NCBI RefSeq assembly: GCF_033473495.1
Contig: NC_088939.1
Span: forward strand, 3,906,001 to 3,970,000
Direction: 5' to 3'
Source: Cercospora beticola
Lineage: Eukaryota; Ascomycota; Dothideomycetes; Mycosphaerellales; Mycosphaerellaceae
Length of the DNA stretch: 64,000 nt
Made by a program: the position numbers and the translations under genes. How positions within the stretch are numbered: position 1 is the first letter of the stretch; the number at the start of each line of letters is the position of its first letter. The notes under the pieces were generated by a model that was given only the letters and a program-made list of their open reading frames with translations, was not told where the DNA came from and searched no databases. Below, one piece after another: positions 20,807-32,683 of this stretch.

Positions 20807-23800
20807 ATGACCACCATAGCCGAAGAGGATGAGGGACAACTGGCGCCCGTCGACTTCAGGCAACTGTTATCAGACGTGACATTTGGAGGGACCAGCGATG
20901 CTCTGACTGCCACAGGCCCGTTGGCAGCGGACCAATGCCCACTTCATCCGGACGTGGACGAGTAAGACGAGCGCTGTGGTCGGAGGCGCATGCGCTGACT
21001 TGATGTGTACAGATGTCTGTGTCGAGGCTTTGTAGGCAACTGGGCACAAGCGGAAGAGACTGGAGAGCAGTCCGCTACACTAAACACTGTCGACGAGCCA
21101 GATTACTCACAATTCCAAAACTGGATACCGCGATTTGTCTGGCCAGACAAGCCGTGTGACTACTGCAGATCGAAACGGCTGAATTGCTATATTCAGCGCG
21201 GTGAGGCACACTGCACCCCATGCGCTACATTGTTCCGAGAATGCAGTCTCTCGAAATCGCAGACGCTGGAAGCCACAAATTACGCCTCCAAGGACCTGGG
21301 CAATTTCCTCGATACTCTACATGTCGTGCACGAAGATAATGCTCGTGAATTTGGAACATACACAGGCATCAAACCACTCAGGTCCAAGGGCACAGCAGGA
21401 GCTAGTTCTACGGCGCCTGCCAAAGACGACGCACCTGGCAGCTCCAAGCGCAATGGCATTAGGTTCCCACGTCAGGCCGTGAAGGTACTGCGAGACTGGC
21501 TGGACGCGCACGCAGATAATCCATACCCGAGCGAAGAAGAAAAGGCACACCTCGAAAGACAGACTGAACTGAAGCCCAGCCAAATCGCGAATTGGCTAGC
21601 CAATGCTCGCAGGCGGCGTAAGGTCACGGAGAAATCCAAGCCGAAGCTATGCATGTCTCCAAGCCTACGGCCAACTTCGAGTGCAATTCCTATTCCTGGT
21701 GCTGCAGAAAAGCCGTGGGATGAGCTCAATCCTTTCGAAAGATGGCAGCATTCGCCACCAGAAAATGTAAGTGCAACTTCGAATCGCGAGCTCCATTTCT
21801 CTGTTACTCTTATGGCACCAGAGCTTTATTGGTCACGAACAGCACGGCATGGACATGAGGGGATTTGGTAGACATTTGCTAATGCTACGGGCTGTAGGAA
21901 CCTGCCGATCTTGACGATATTGCCAACGCACTTGCACGAACCGAGCCCCCGGCTGACGATGTTTCTACATCTCCATCAACACTTGCTCGCTCAAGGCGCC
22001 AGAAGGGATCAAGCGTAGGATCTGGTTGGTCGAAGTCGAGGGCACCTTCCACGACCTCGCAGGAAACAGGGCAGACATCTTCACTGTCGGCTTCGAGCGC
22101 GCGATACTCCAACGGCTCATCACATTCGACGCACGGATCCTTTAGCTCTTTCAGCTCCAGTCTTGCAGGCAAGAAAGACCGGCGACGACGCCGAAGACCA
22201 GTGGTACAAGCTTCCAGCCGGAAGGTGGTAGACGACAAAAGGCGCATTTTCCAGTGCACGTTCTGCACTGACACTTTTAAATCGAAGTACGACTGGACAC
22301 GACACGAGAAATCCCTACATCTCTCGCTCGAGAAATGGATTTGCGCACCGCTCGGACCCGTCCTCACGGATCAGGAATCTGGAAACAAGAAATGCGTGTA
22401 CTGCGAACTACACAACCCGTCGAAAGACCACCTAGAATCTCACAATCTTAGACAATGCGAGGACAAAGGTCTCGATGCGCGTACTTTCTACCGAAAAGAC
22501 CACCTGCGACAGCACCTGCGGTTAATGCATGGTTGTGAGATGAGCCCAGCGATGGAAAGCTGGAAGTCAATTGCAGTGAACATCAACAGTCGCTGCGGCT
22601 TTTGCGCTCAACGTTTCACCGTTTGGCAGGAGCGTGTCGATCATCTGACGGCACATTTTAAAGCTGGGGCACGAATGTCCGAATGGAAAGGTTGCAGAGG
22701 TCTCGACCCAGCAGTGGCGGCCCAAGTCACGAATGCCATGCCGCCGTATTTGATCGGCATTGAGTCGGTCAGCCCAAACCCATTCTCTGCTACAAATCGA
22801 GCGAGTTGGAGAGAGCTGCCAGGTGGCAACGCCGAGGCAGCGTCAGAGTTTACAATGCTTGGAGCACTCGGAGAAGACTCTGGCAGGCACTCTGATGTTA
22901 CCGACGCACACTGTGATGGCTATGGCGCGACGAAAGCTACCTGCTGGGAAATTCTCACTGTAAGACTTGGCAAGTATGCGAAACAGATGGCAGATCAGGG
23001 TGTGCAAATGACCGACGAAATGCTCCAAAAGCAAGCGCGAGTGGTACTCTATGACAGCGACGATACATGGAACCAGACGGCTGCAGATAATCCAGAGTGG
23101 CTGGACTTGTTCAAGAAGGCGCATGGCCTCAACTTCATCCCCAATGCAATCGGTGGACAGGGTTCTCAGGTGCCAGAGGACCTGGTGAGTTGCAATGTCA
23201 ATGCAGGCTCGATCGAGCGCGCATTTGCTAAGTGGGGACAGGAAACCTACGGCGACTTGGGTCTCCGAATTCCATTTGCGGTTCAATTGCAAGCCTACAA
23301 TCAGGCACAGACTGGACAGCAGATGAACGATGCTGCGAGCAGACCCGGGCCCTACCAGGTTGCTCTTGCGCAGCAACAGGCAATCACGACCGAAATTCAG
23401 TCCATCTTGCTGAAGGAAGGGGTGCTCCATGCTGGCGGCCAGAAATGCGACCACACGCAGTGCGTTAGCAATGTCATCGACATCGGGCCCATCTCGGCGA
23501 GCGACTTGACTGCTTCATCGACAAGGACTTGGTGCAACAATGACCTGCCTGCAGATGTGCAGCAGCGAATCAGCCAACTACAGAAAGCACCAGGCGACGA
23601 GTTGAGCAGACGAAGCAGCCATATTGCTCGAGGGCTCAGTAGTCTCTTCGCTCTGGACAGTCGCATGGACGATCAAGCTGCTGCGTCGGCACGGTTCGCT
23701 GCTTTGGAGAAATTGTCTTCTCGGCATGCTCATCAGTCTTGCGAGGATACAGGCTCAAGACCGAATGCGCTGGGGTTGAACGCATTTGCAAAGAATGACT

Positions 23801-24558
23801 GCGCAAAAGCCGTCAGTGGTGGAAGAATTACGCAAGGATCCGCTCACGAGCTGGGTTCGGAGGCAATTTCTCGCAATGAATGCGCTGCTGCTCGAGCACA
23901 AGGGTTGCAATCCCTGACTAGAGAAGAATCAACCGTTCACCATTGCACTTGGAAAGACAGCGACCTTGCTATCATGGCAGCCCGCGCGAGGAGTCATGGG
24001 CTGGAGGCACTCGCGACCATGGAGGCTCCACAGTGTGACACACCTTCGGCAGCCAGAAAGCCTTACCTCCAGCGACATCGCTACGAATTGCCCAAGGACA
24101 AAGCCAACATGTTCGCAACTACCACTGGGGCATGGGAGGACAGCGGCATGATGCCCCAAGCTGTTGACACGTCGCTGCCGGACATCAATGAGAACACCAC
24201 CACCGGTGCCATGATGGAGTTCTTGGGTGGTAATGTTGGTGCATCTCTGTCGTTTGCCAATGATGCTCTTACATCGCAGATACCTTCCCAGAATCTTACC
24301 CCTGAGGAAGAAGTGGATTTGGCAATGCTCAACAATGGCGACATCACACCAGAAGAAATGGACGAGATCCTGAACACGACTGCTGCTCAAGGTATGGACG
24401 ACATCGCGGACGTGGACATGTCGTGGTTGACTCCGGATGTCGTGGACACCACGAACAACGCAACTCCGGTGTCTCAGGATATGATAATGGACGATTTCAA
24501 TTTTGACGACATGATCTTCGATATGCCGATAGATGAGGGCTTTGATGGGCCTCTTTAA
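20807..24558 (+). CDS. Homeobox plus C2H2 transcription factor with Zn2Cys6-like cluster
   Basis: Exons 20807-20961, 21013-21766 and 21898-24558 give 1189 residues. Domains in order: a Cys cluster at ~100-129 with spacing C-x2-C-x6-C-x8-C-x2-C-x6-C (CDYCRSKRLNC...CTPCATLFREC), close to the fungal Zn2Cys6 fold; a TALE/KN-type homeodomain at ~199-260 (WLDAHADNPYPSEEEK, then helix 3 QIANWLANARRRRK); a Ser-rich linker; and a C2H2 region from ~420 (FQCTFCTDTFKSKYDWTRHEKSLH, then CVYCELHNPSKDHLESHNLRQC and a finger ending HLRLMHGC). The C-terminal part contains degenerate repeats and an acidic, Met/Asp-rich end (EEVDLAMLNNGDITPEEMDEIL; DDFNFDDMIFDMPID) that looks like an activation domain. Homeobox/C2H2 proteins are known in Pezizomycotina, but targets are mostly unassigned. 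Confidence 0.92.
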
Positions 24559-25072
24559 TGCGTCGCAGAAAATTAATAGGCGTTGGGCGGGAGAAAGCAT
24601 GTGGCATTGTACGCACATATTATGAATTGCGTTCGAGCGTACTTTCGGGCATAGATCTAGTCGTGTTAGCGAATTGATAGATGAGACTTAAAAGATTACT
24701 CTATACGCTGTATCGAGCCATCTCTTACCGTGTTCTCCGAGCAAGCCAGCAACCACGGGCAGTAACGATTGACTTATAGTGAAGTCGGTGTGAGGTCGAT
24801 GTCGCACAAGACGCGCCAAGCATCTGCACCGCCTCTCTGTTTCAGCGTGGCTTTGACGCTGGCTGACCACTCACGTTTGCGCTAAACATAAGACCAGTCC
24901 TCGACCTCACCTGCATCCCTAAAACATAAGTACTACTGGATCAGCTGAAGCGCGGAGAAACAAGTGCTAGCAAGTTCGGCACGTTATCTTGTGCAGATAG
25001 CTCCTGACCGCTTCATGTCCTTGCCGACTGAGTGCTTCGTACTTCACCGTTTCAGCACAGCGAACAAGCACA
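24559..25072. other. Intergenic, promoter of the metallophosphatase gene
   Basis: No gene seen. It lies between two plus-strand genes. Confidence 0.4.
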
Positions 25073-27195
25073 ATGGCAGCGAACGGCAAGACAAAAGGCG
25101 ATGCAAGTGCTGAAATCATTGAGAGCGGTTCGTCGTTATCCATGTTGGACGCCACCAACGTTACATCTAAAACTGACAACTTTCAGAAACGATCACTTAC
25201 TCAAGCGGCAACAGCAGCGGCACTCCTGACCTACGCTTCTTACATTACAACGATGTCTATCATGTCGAACCTGGCTCTCGGGAGCCTGTCGGAGGCATCG
25301 CACGCTTCCAAACGCTATGTCAGTCGTACAGAAGTTCCAACTCGAAATTCCACGGTCAACCAGAACTCATTACGTTCTTCTCGGGAGACGCATTCAATCC
25401 GTCACTTGAGTCCTCAGTGACAAAAGGAAAACACATGTTAGACCCGCTGAACAATTTGAACACCAATGTCGCTTGCTTAGGCAATCACGATCTGGACTTT
25501 GGCGTGAAGCAGTTCGAGTATTTGGCGAAGTACTGCAATTTTCCGTGGCTTTGTGCCAATGTGCTCGATCCTGCAACAGGAGAGGACGTACCACTGGGAA
25601 ACTGCAAGCGCAGCATCATACTAGAGTCCAGTAACGGGATCAAGATCGGAGTGATAGGTGTTGTGGAGAGGGAATGGCTCGACACGATCAACACCTTGCC
25701 CCCAAACCTCAAGTATTTGAGTGCCAGTGCCACTGTTGCCGAACTGGCACCGAAGCTGAGAGAAGACGGTGCGGAGATTGTCGTTGTCGTGTCACATCAG
25801 CGTCAACCCAACGATGACAAGCTCGCCACCAAACTAGAGTCGGGCGTGGTGGACATCATATTGGGAGGCCACGATCACTACTACGCACATTCCATCATCA
25901 ATGGTACGCACGTGCTTCGCTCGGGCACAGATTTCAAGCAGCTTTCCTACATTGAAGCGCGGAGGAATGGCAAGGAATGGGACTTTGAAATCATTCGTCG
26001 AGACGTGGTCTCATCGATACCAGAAGAACCCTCAGCTGTGGCTACAGTCGAGATGATCACAGCAAAGCTTCGTCCAAAACTTGAGAAACCCATTGGATAC
26101 ACCTCTGCTCCTCTAGATGCTCGCTTCACCACGGTACGAACGAAGGAGTCCAATCTCGGCAACTTTGTCTGCGATTTGATGAGATTCCATTATGGAACCG
26201 ACTGCTGCATCATGGCTTCAGGCACAATTCGCGGGGATCAGATCTATCCGCCGGGAGTCCTGAGGGTCAAAGACATGATGAATTGCTTCCCCTTCGAAGA
26301 TCCTTGCGTCGTGGTAGCACTTCAAGGCAAGCATATCGTCGCCGCATTGGAAAATGCCGTGGGCAAATATCCGGCCCTCGAAGGTCGATTCCCACAGGTG
26401 AGCAACATTGAGTTCACCTTCGATCCTGCAAAACCAGAAGGCTCTCGATGCACCGAGATCAAAATTGGCGAGGGGCCCATCGATCCAGAGAAAGAATACA
26501 CGCTTGCCACGAGAGACTACATGGTTCGCGGCAAAGATGGCTTCACCAGTTTGATGCTCGAAGAAGAAGGCGGGCCAGCCCGCAGTATCGTGAGCGATGA
26601 AAATGGAGGGCTCATCAGCATGATCATTCGACAGTACTTCATGAGTTTGAAAGTCCTGGGGAAATGGAAGCGGTTTGGAGGCATGATCGGACATTTCGAA
26701 CAGATTCAACAGGGACTGCATAAAGTGCATCCAGTGCTCGACGCCTCACCCGTGGAAGCTCCGAAGCTCAGAGACGCGAAGATCGCACAGCCAGTAGATG
26801 TAACGACAGAAGGTTCACAGGCGACAGGTGTGAGTGGCGACACGCGCGAGTCACTGATCGGACGAGCACAGCAGCAGCATCGAAGACAGGTGTCAGACCT
26901 ACCTGCTCGTCCTGCGAAGTCGCGGAAGTTGGATCAGGTTGGGTCGGATCAGTCTGAGGTCTTGTCGGACAGTAGCGATGACGAACAGGACGAGGAGGAG
27001 CTGTCTCACAATCCCGCACGCGAGCGAGAGCTTCATATCATGCGAAAAGTTATGAAGAAGTGGTGGAGACTTGCCGGTATACCTGGAAACCCAAGGATGG
27101 TGGAGCGAAAGGGCGATGAGTTCGCTGTGGCGTGGACGAAGGGCATCGCTCCAAGATTGGAGGGCAGGATCAAGATTATTGGAGTAGAGGCTTAG
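25073..27195 (+). CDS. 5'-nucleotidase family metallophosphatase
   Basis: Exon 1 (25073-25127) and exon 2 (25187-27195) join to 687 residues. The calcineurin-like phosphoesterase half has all metal motifs: LRFLHYNDVYHVEP, FFSGDAFNPS, LGNHDLDFG, VVSHQRQPND and GGHDHYY. The 5'-nucleotidase C-terminal half follows (ESNLGNFVCDLMRFHYGTD, ASGTIRGDQIYPPG, VLRVKDMMNCFPFEDP). No signal peptide or GPI signal is visible, so unlike secreted ecto-5'-nucleotidases this is probably cytosolic, as for other fungal UshA-like proteins. A charged C-terminal extension (~170 residues) contains a Ser/Asp/Glu-rich stretch (SDSSDDEQDEEE) and a conserved-looking end (KKWWRLAGIPGNPRMVERKG). It may hydrolyse nucleoside or polyol phosphates. 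The exact substrate is unknown. Confidence 0.9.
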
Positions 27196-27268
27196 CAGCG
27201 TCGCAGCATCTGGAGGTTTCGAGATTCGGATTCTCGAATGTACTGACTGGCGAGATGTTGCTATGTTC

Positions 27269-28984
27269 TCAGCATCGTACTTCTACTCCCTTGCGACTGA
27301 CAGTCAAGAATTTTACACCCTTGTACGGCTTCATGCCTTGTACAATACCACGACTCTTCTTCATGTCCAAGACTAGACTTTCCACCTTCAGACCAGACGC
27401 CAGCCAGCCCCTCACATTGAAGCTCAATGTGGCAGTAGCAGGCATGAGCTCTCTATTCCTGTCCGTACGTGCGCCCGCGTCTGCCCCATTTGTCTTCGAT
27501 CCACCTCTCCCTTGGGCCTGGGAACCCGCAGGCTCTTCATCATAGTCGTAAGTCGTCGCTGTCATGCCGTTCACAATGCCCGTGCTGCTGTCGTCGTTAT
27601 CTTCATTGAGAGGTCCCTGGACTGTGCATCGAAGGACAGCTCCACCCGGACCGAAGTCCTTCGTTGGTATCCTCCACTCAACACTTCCGTCCGCTGGATT
27701 CCAATGCGCTTCCCCTTTACTGGGGCGCATATCACTCAGATTGCGGACTGCAGGAGGGAGCGGGACGTGTATCGTCACATCCTCTAGTGCTGGCGCATTG
27801 GACTGGCCGGAAGGCCCAGCGGCACGGAATGCTGCACCCGGTCGTCCAGCACCCAGATTCGATTGAAGTGATGCAGCAGCTGGCGAGAAGCTGCTCGAAT
27901 TCTGCTTAGCGCGGACTTCAAAATCAGCACCATAGGGGCCAAGGCCAGTCGTGATTTCGACAGTAGTAGGTAGGTTCAAGCTGTTCGACGCTGATTTTGA
28001 TGTGCTGAAGTTGACCTCTGGGCCCAGAAGGTCGGTTTCGTAGCCACAGAGCGCAAAACGTCCATCCGGCGGCACGAAAGACATGACACCTTCAGCCTTC
28101 CACTTGGCAAGTCTCACGCAAGGATGGAACACTATGCGCTCCATAACATTTCGCAGCTGATCGCCTCGCGTGCCCATTCCTGCTCCTTTGCCACCCGTGG
28201 ACAAGCTGAGTAGAAGATCGGGGACACCACTGAGCTTGGAGTTGAACACAATACTCCCGTTTGCGAAAGCGGAAAGCGGTCGTCCGGAAGGCGCGAGCGT
28301 GACCTGCAAGCTCTCAATGATATCCACGTACATTTCATTGTTCGAATGCACGACGTTGCTCCGCCGCCAGGGCACTGCTGAGCCCTGGTTTGTTTGTGCA
28401 GGCGAGAGCGACGGCCTCGAAAGCGCTCCCGATCCTATAGCTTGCAGGTTGGGACTTGATCCGGGCAAACCTACGCCACCGAGTAAGTTCTTCAGTACTC
28501 CTGGCCCGGTCTCGACCACATCTCTGAGGGCACTGGCCTCGCCTTGACATATCACCCCAGAGTCGGCCATTTCGGCCACAATTTGTGCCACGATATCATA
28601 GTTTGCAGATAGCTTGGTGGCGATCAAGGGGCTACCCAAGAATTCCTCAAAGGCATCGGCGACTCGGTGCAGAAATTCCAGTACTAGCAAAGGCTCTATG
28701 TCGCTCGATGCGGGCGAGAGAAAGAGTAGGTTGTCCTGGATCACGGAGAACAGAGCAGTGGGTGGATTTGTCGAGGTCAAGTATATGACGCTTGGTCGCG
28801 GTGATTCATGTTGCAGGTAGAGAGGGAGGAGCACTGATGGTGGAGGAGGCTTGCCGGTGTAGATGTGACTGAAGAGCAGCGAACTGTGACGTGGTGTCAG
28901 TGGCAGCACGCTGTGGTGAAGCACGGGGCGGCTACTTACGTACTTGTGCTCGTCGTAGATGTACAGCGCTTCAACGGCGCTCAT
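27269..28984 (-). CDS. apm3: AP-3 adaptor complex mu subunit
   Basis: Starting at MSAVEALYIYDEH (28984), with a 75-bp intron (28943-28869), the protein has 546 residues. The N-terminal longin-like domain (HIYTGKPPPPSVLLPLYLQ, FLHRVADAFEEFLGSPLIATKLSANYDIVAQIVAEMADSG) and the C-terminal mu homology domain (SNNEMYVDIIESLQVTLAPSG..., CGYETDLLGPEV, the HVPLPPAVRNLSDMRPSKGEA and WRIPTKDFGPGG regions) identify the medium chain of AP-3, which sorts cargo from Golgi/endosomes to the vacuole. The C-terminal half has insertions compared with yeast Apm3. The intron length is a multiple of three with no in-frame stop, so retention would merely add 25 residues. Convergent with the metallophosphatase gene (73 bp apart) and divergent from TAF8. 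Confidence 0.88.
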   Translation of the reverse strand: MSAVEALYIYDEHKYVSSRPVLHHSVLPLTPRHSSLLFSHIYTGKPPPPSVLLPLYLQHESPRPSVIYLTSTNPPTALFSVIQDNLLFLSPASSDIEPLLVLEFLHRVADAFEEFLGSPLIATKLSANYDIVAQIVAEMADSGVICQGEASALRDVVETGPGVLKNLLGGVGLPGSSPNLQAIGSGALSRPSLSPAQTNQGSAVPWRRSNVVHSNNEMYVDIIESLQVTLAPSGRPLSAFANGSIVFNSKLSGVPDLLLSLSTGGKGAGMGTRGDQLRNVMERIVFHPCVRLAKWKAEGVMSFVPPDGRFALCGYETDLLGPEVNFSTSKSASNSLNLPTTVEITTGLGPYGADFEVRAKQNSSSFSPAAASLQSNLGAGRPGAAFRAAGPSGQSNAPALEDVTIHVPLPPAVRNLSDMRPSKGEAHWNPADGSVEWRIPTKDFGPGGAVLRCTVQGPLNEDNDDSSTGIVNGMTATTYDYDEEPAGSQAQGRGGSKTNGADAGARTDRNRELMPATATLSFNVRGWLASGLKVESLVLDMKKSRGIVQGMKPYKGVKFLTVSRKGVEVRC

Positions 28985-29266
28985 GATGACTGCTGGGCTA
29001 TCGCATGTCACCAACGTCTGTCGGTATGTGCAACAAAGTGAATTCGCATGGAGGGGTGGAGTCGAGTCGCGGGTGAAGCACGACCCGAGAGCGGACTTGG
29101 GACAGCGCCAAAGCTTCATCGGCGCGGGAACCTCTCTCTCCGTGACATCAACCTGGAGTACTGTAGAGGCGGACTACGCGAGCACACGAGGACTGGATTC
29201 GAAGCAGCACGTGGCAACTGATTCTCACATGCTGCGCGCCGATCGCGAGAACATACAGGCGACGCG
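28985..29266. promoter_or_regulatory. Bidirectional promoter between apm3 and taf8
   Basis: Only 282 bp separate the two divergent start codons, so both core promoters and leaders must lie here. No TATA box is obvious. Confidence 0.6.
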
Positions 29267-30238
29267 ATGATGCCCGATCCGTCGCCTGTTGCAGGCACGA
29301 AGCGCCCTCACTCAGACTCCACCACGGCGCCATCGGGACTGGGCAAGAAGAGAAGGATACACCATGCGCTCCACCATGTCCAGCGAATACCGAAGGCCAT
29401 CGAACCGGCGTCGCAGAATCCCATCTATGCGCAAGGCCAGTTGTTGAAAAGCATCAGTGCGGCGTTGGTGATGGCAGGTTTCGACTCAGTTCTGCCAACG
29501 GCACTGGAATTCTTTCGATCACATGTAGAGGAATACATGCTTCACTTTCTTTCATACGCGCGAACCTCCATGCACAACAACCGCAGAACGACACCTACCG
29601 CGCTCGACTTTGCGCAAGCCCTCGCGAACATGCCGAACGCGCATACCGCACGCCTCTTGGTACCCCAGCTAGCACTCGATGTTCCCGAGGACATCTCGTA
29701 CCCTTCAATACCAGAGCCAGAACCTGATCCACCGGACGCGCCCGACTTCTCCAAGCTGCTAGAGCCGCTTATTGAGCAACAGCCTCCTGCTTGGGCGCCT
29801 CGTCATTTCCCTCCGCTGCCGCCGAAGCATTCGTGGAAAGAGACTGCGGTCTATCCGGAGCGCGAGAGGGACGCGCGTAAGATGCGCGAAAAGGCGACGG
29901 AGGAAGGTGTGCTGGCAGAGCAGGCGCTGAGGAAACTAGCAGCTTCGGCAAAGGCAAGTGCGCTAAATGCTGAGAAGCACCGGCACAACGCTTTGCGAGG
30001 CGAGGGCAAATTGAGAGAGCCTGCAAGAAATGGTGTGAGAGGTCCAGCGAGAGCTCACGAGGACACATTTGCGGAAATGATGAAAGAAATTGGGGCCAAC
30101 GATGATGCTATGGACCTGGCTGAGGATGAGGCGCAGACAAGGACGGGCATGGACTTGGGCATGCCTGAAGGGGTGGTCGTAAATCACGATATGCGCCATT
30201 GGCGTAGATCTGGGCAAAGAAGAGGCATGCATGCGTAG
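29267..30238 (+). CDS. taf8: Transcription initiation factor TFIID subunit 8
   Basis: A single exon of 323 residues. The N-terminal histone fold (Bromo_TP type) spans roughly residues 45-125: QLLKSISAALVMAGFDSVLPTALEFFRSHVEEYMLHFLSYART followed by TPTALDFAQALANM. The short TAF8 C-terminal motif follows (APRHFPPLPPKHSWKETAVY), the segment that contacts TAF2/TAF10 partners. After it come a Lys/Arg-rich coiled region (RDARKMREKATEEGVLAEQALRKL) and an acidic end. The combination of histone fold plus PPLPPKHSWKxT is diagnostic. TAF8 pairs with TAF10 in TFIID in the nucleus. The doublet ATGATG start is followed by a basic segment (GKKRRIHH) that could act as a nuclear localisation signal. Confidence 0.92.
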   Translation: MMPDPSPVAGTKRPHSDSTTAPSGLGKKRRIHHALHHVQRIPKAIEPASQNPIYAQGQLLKSISAALVMAGFDSVLPTALEFFRSHVEEYMLHFLSYARTSMHNNRRTTPTALDFAQALANMPNAHTARLLVPQLALDVPEDISYPSIPEPEPDPPDAPDFSKLLEPLIEQQPPAWAPRHFPPLPPKHSWKETAVYPERERDARKMREKATEEGVLAEQALRKLAASAKASALNAEKHRHNALRGEGKLREPARNGVRGPARAHEDTFAEMMKEIGANDDAMDLAEDEAQTRTGMDLGMPEGVVVNHDMRHWRRSGQRRGMHA

Positions 30239-31188
30239 GTGCAGCATGTCTTGTCCCGTTCGACGCACGCGTCACGACTGAGACAGAACAATGCCATCAA
30301 GGCTTCGGCTCGTAAGCGTCAGCAAGGCCGTCAGAGTGGTGGGCGGGTTGAGCCACAGATGTACTCACGACCGATGGCTGATGTGCTCCGAAAGCTTGCT
30401 GAGTCTCCGCGAGGCCGTCTATGGAAGCAAGCATACCATCCAATCCCAGGCATGCACTCGTTGCGGCAGCCAAGGCCTGACATCGAGCGACTGAGCCCTG
30501 CCAAAGATGACTCGGTGGTATCGGAAGAGAAGAGAGGTTGATGACAGATCGCGTCTCTCGAATTACTTAGCGTTGGCGCTGGTGGAGTATCATTGTTTTG
30601 GTGTTGTACTATAGACATTCGAGTCTTCTCGCTGTATAAAAGCTGTGGTAGGACAGACCATGAAGCTTGAGAGTACCTCTAATACAAGCAAATTGCAGAA
30701 ATGGGTTCCTCGAACGTCATTCTGCACGCGTGCTTTCTTTCGCCTTTTCTAATGTGCCATCATATCTGTTCTCCCAAGCGGTTGTCTCAACAGTGAGGCC
30801 GTTTGCGCACCTGCCACAAAAGTGGAATGTCAGTCGCGGAAGGTGCAAGCTCAAATGTCACTTTTGCGCCACTACTCACTGACGCAACAATCTCAGCACT
30901 GGCCTACACACGACCCGCTGCTTTCCCTTCTCGCCTTCCGGTTCGCAGTTATACTGAAGAAGTTCCTTGAGCTCGCAGTCTTTCTTCAGTTCTTGGATCG
31001 GAGGTTTGCGCGCTTTGCCCGAAGGCAGAGTATTCAGACGCGATTCGAGTTCTGAGGCGTGAAAGGCTTCCACGACTGGAGGCATATCTTCTACTTCTTC
31101 AGAGCTGTGCGTTAGGCGGGTCGAGCGCTACCGGAGTTCGTGACTTGGCATTCTTTTCGATGAACAGAGATGGTAAGAGTCTGTCGAG
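30239..31188. other. Intergenic, nothing recognised
   Basis: Downstream of taf8 and upstream of the RecA-fold gene. Short frames only, with no splice-supported gene. Confidence 0.4.
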
Positions 31189-32384
31189 ATGAGTGTGGAG
31201 GACTTGGGGAAGAAGTTGTTGGCGGAGGTTGAAGAGGTTGGTTTAGATGAGGTATGCTCAAGTTCGCCCAGCTCCAAAACAGATAACGTTAATGACATAT
31301 ACAGATTCTGAAAGATCTACGTCTGCAACAAGATGATCGCTCGTGCTATTTTGGCTTGCCGCAGCTGGATGCTCTGGTTCAGTGCAAGCTGGACCTGAAG
31401 GCCACAGTTCCAAACATAGCGACACCTCCTCCTATTGTCGAGCTCATGTCCCATCACACTTGCAGCGGCAAGACACAATTGCTGTATCACCTCACTGCAC
31501 TCGCGGTATTACCGAGAACCCTGGGAGGGCGACAAGCTGCGGTAATTTATTTCGATCTGGACAAGCACTTCTCTGTAACTCGACTCGCTCAACAGATTAA
31601 ACGACTATTACTTGCGCAATCGCTCGCTCCAAATCAGAAGCTCTCCAACGACAATGTGAACGAGATAGTGTCAGAGTGTCTTCTACACGTCCAGATCTAC
31701 CATTCCTACTCCCTCTCCAAGACCGTCAGCACGCTCAACAACCTGCAATCTTACCTATTCGACTCCTCAAAACACCACTCCTTCGATCGCACCATAGCTT
31801 TCATCGCAGTCGACTCTGCCTCTGCACTCTACTGGCAGACTCGCTTCGAAACAGAAGAAGCCGCACTTCTGAGCTCGACTTCGAACAAGTCCTACACAGA
31901 ACCTCCACGCCAGCCCATAGGCTACACACATCTCGCTGCCGCACTTCAGTCCGCCTCTCGCACATTCTCAGCGCCAATCATCTATACAGTCCGGGACTAC
32001 AACCCACCAGCAAAAGCTTCCTCTCATAACTCCAACCATCACCAATACCAGCTCACAAACTCGGCTTTCGGTTCAAGTCTTCTTGATGACGCATATGCAC
32101 TTCGACCTTCCCTACCCGCGCCTTTCAATTCTGTGAGTTTTGCGACGCTGCGGCTGATCATGAGGCGCGGGATTGTTAGGAAACTGCCGATCGAGGTTAC
32201 AGTGGAAGATGCTTTGCAGGAGGAGTCCAACAGGAGGAAGGTCACGGACCAGGGAAAGTTCGAGTGCTTCGTGAATGAATGGGGAGTGGATGACAAGGTG
32301 ATGGACAGGTTGCGGGCGAAGGGCGCTTTGTTTGAGGTGTTCATTACTGGCGAGGGTATAAAAGTCGGTGATGGGCCAGAATGA
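31189..32384 (+). CDS. RecA/Rad51-family recombination protein, XRCC2-like
   Basis: A short first exon (31189-31251, MSVEDLGKKLLAEVEEVGLDE) splices over 31252-31304 to the main exon, total 380 residues. The RecA-type ATPase core shows a Walker A (HTCSGKTQLLYHLTALAVLP), a following strand AVIYFDLDKHFSVTRLAQQIKRLL, and a Walker B-like strand FDRTIAFIAVDSASALYW, the arrangement of XRCC2/RAD51-paralogue proteins. Extended insertions around the central region and a C-terminal VFITGEGIKV strand are as in fungal XRCC2 candidates. Such paralogues help Rad51 load onto single-stranded DNA in homologous recombination. Among Rad51 paralogues the XRCC2 assignment is preferred because of the GKTQLLYHL motif and short N-terminus, but RAD55/57-type cannot be excluded. 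Confidence 0.7.
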
Positions 32385-32683
32385 GCCACCACACGGATGG
32401 ACAATGAGTGCTGTCCGATATTTGCCAGCTCATAGGATCTGTTCCGTGCGCTCCATGGCGTTTCTGGGGCAGAGATCAGAGCTGCACGTGTGTCAATACG
32501 TTCGGCGCGAGCACGGAACCATGGCCAAATATGTTTTTGCAAACGCTCCATTCCCTGCTTTGATTTGGTGATATATGTACAGCGTCCCGTGTCTATCGCT
32601 CAGCCGGTGATACTTGTCGCATGGTGTTTCGCACTCGCAATGTCCTTTTCCCGCCTCAAATCCACTCTGCGCTGGCGCATCAT

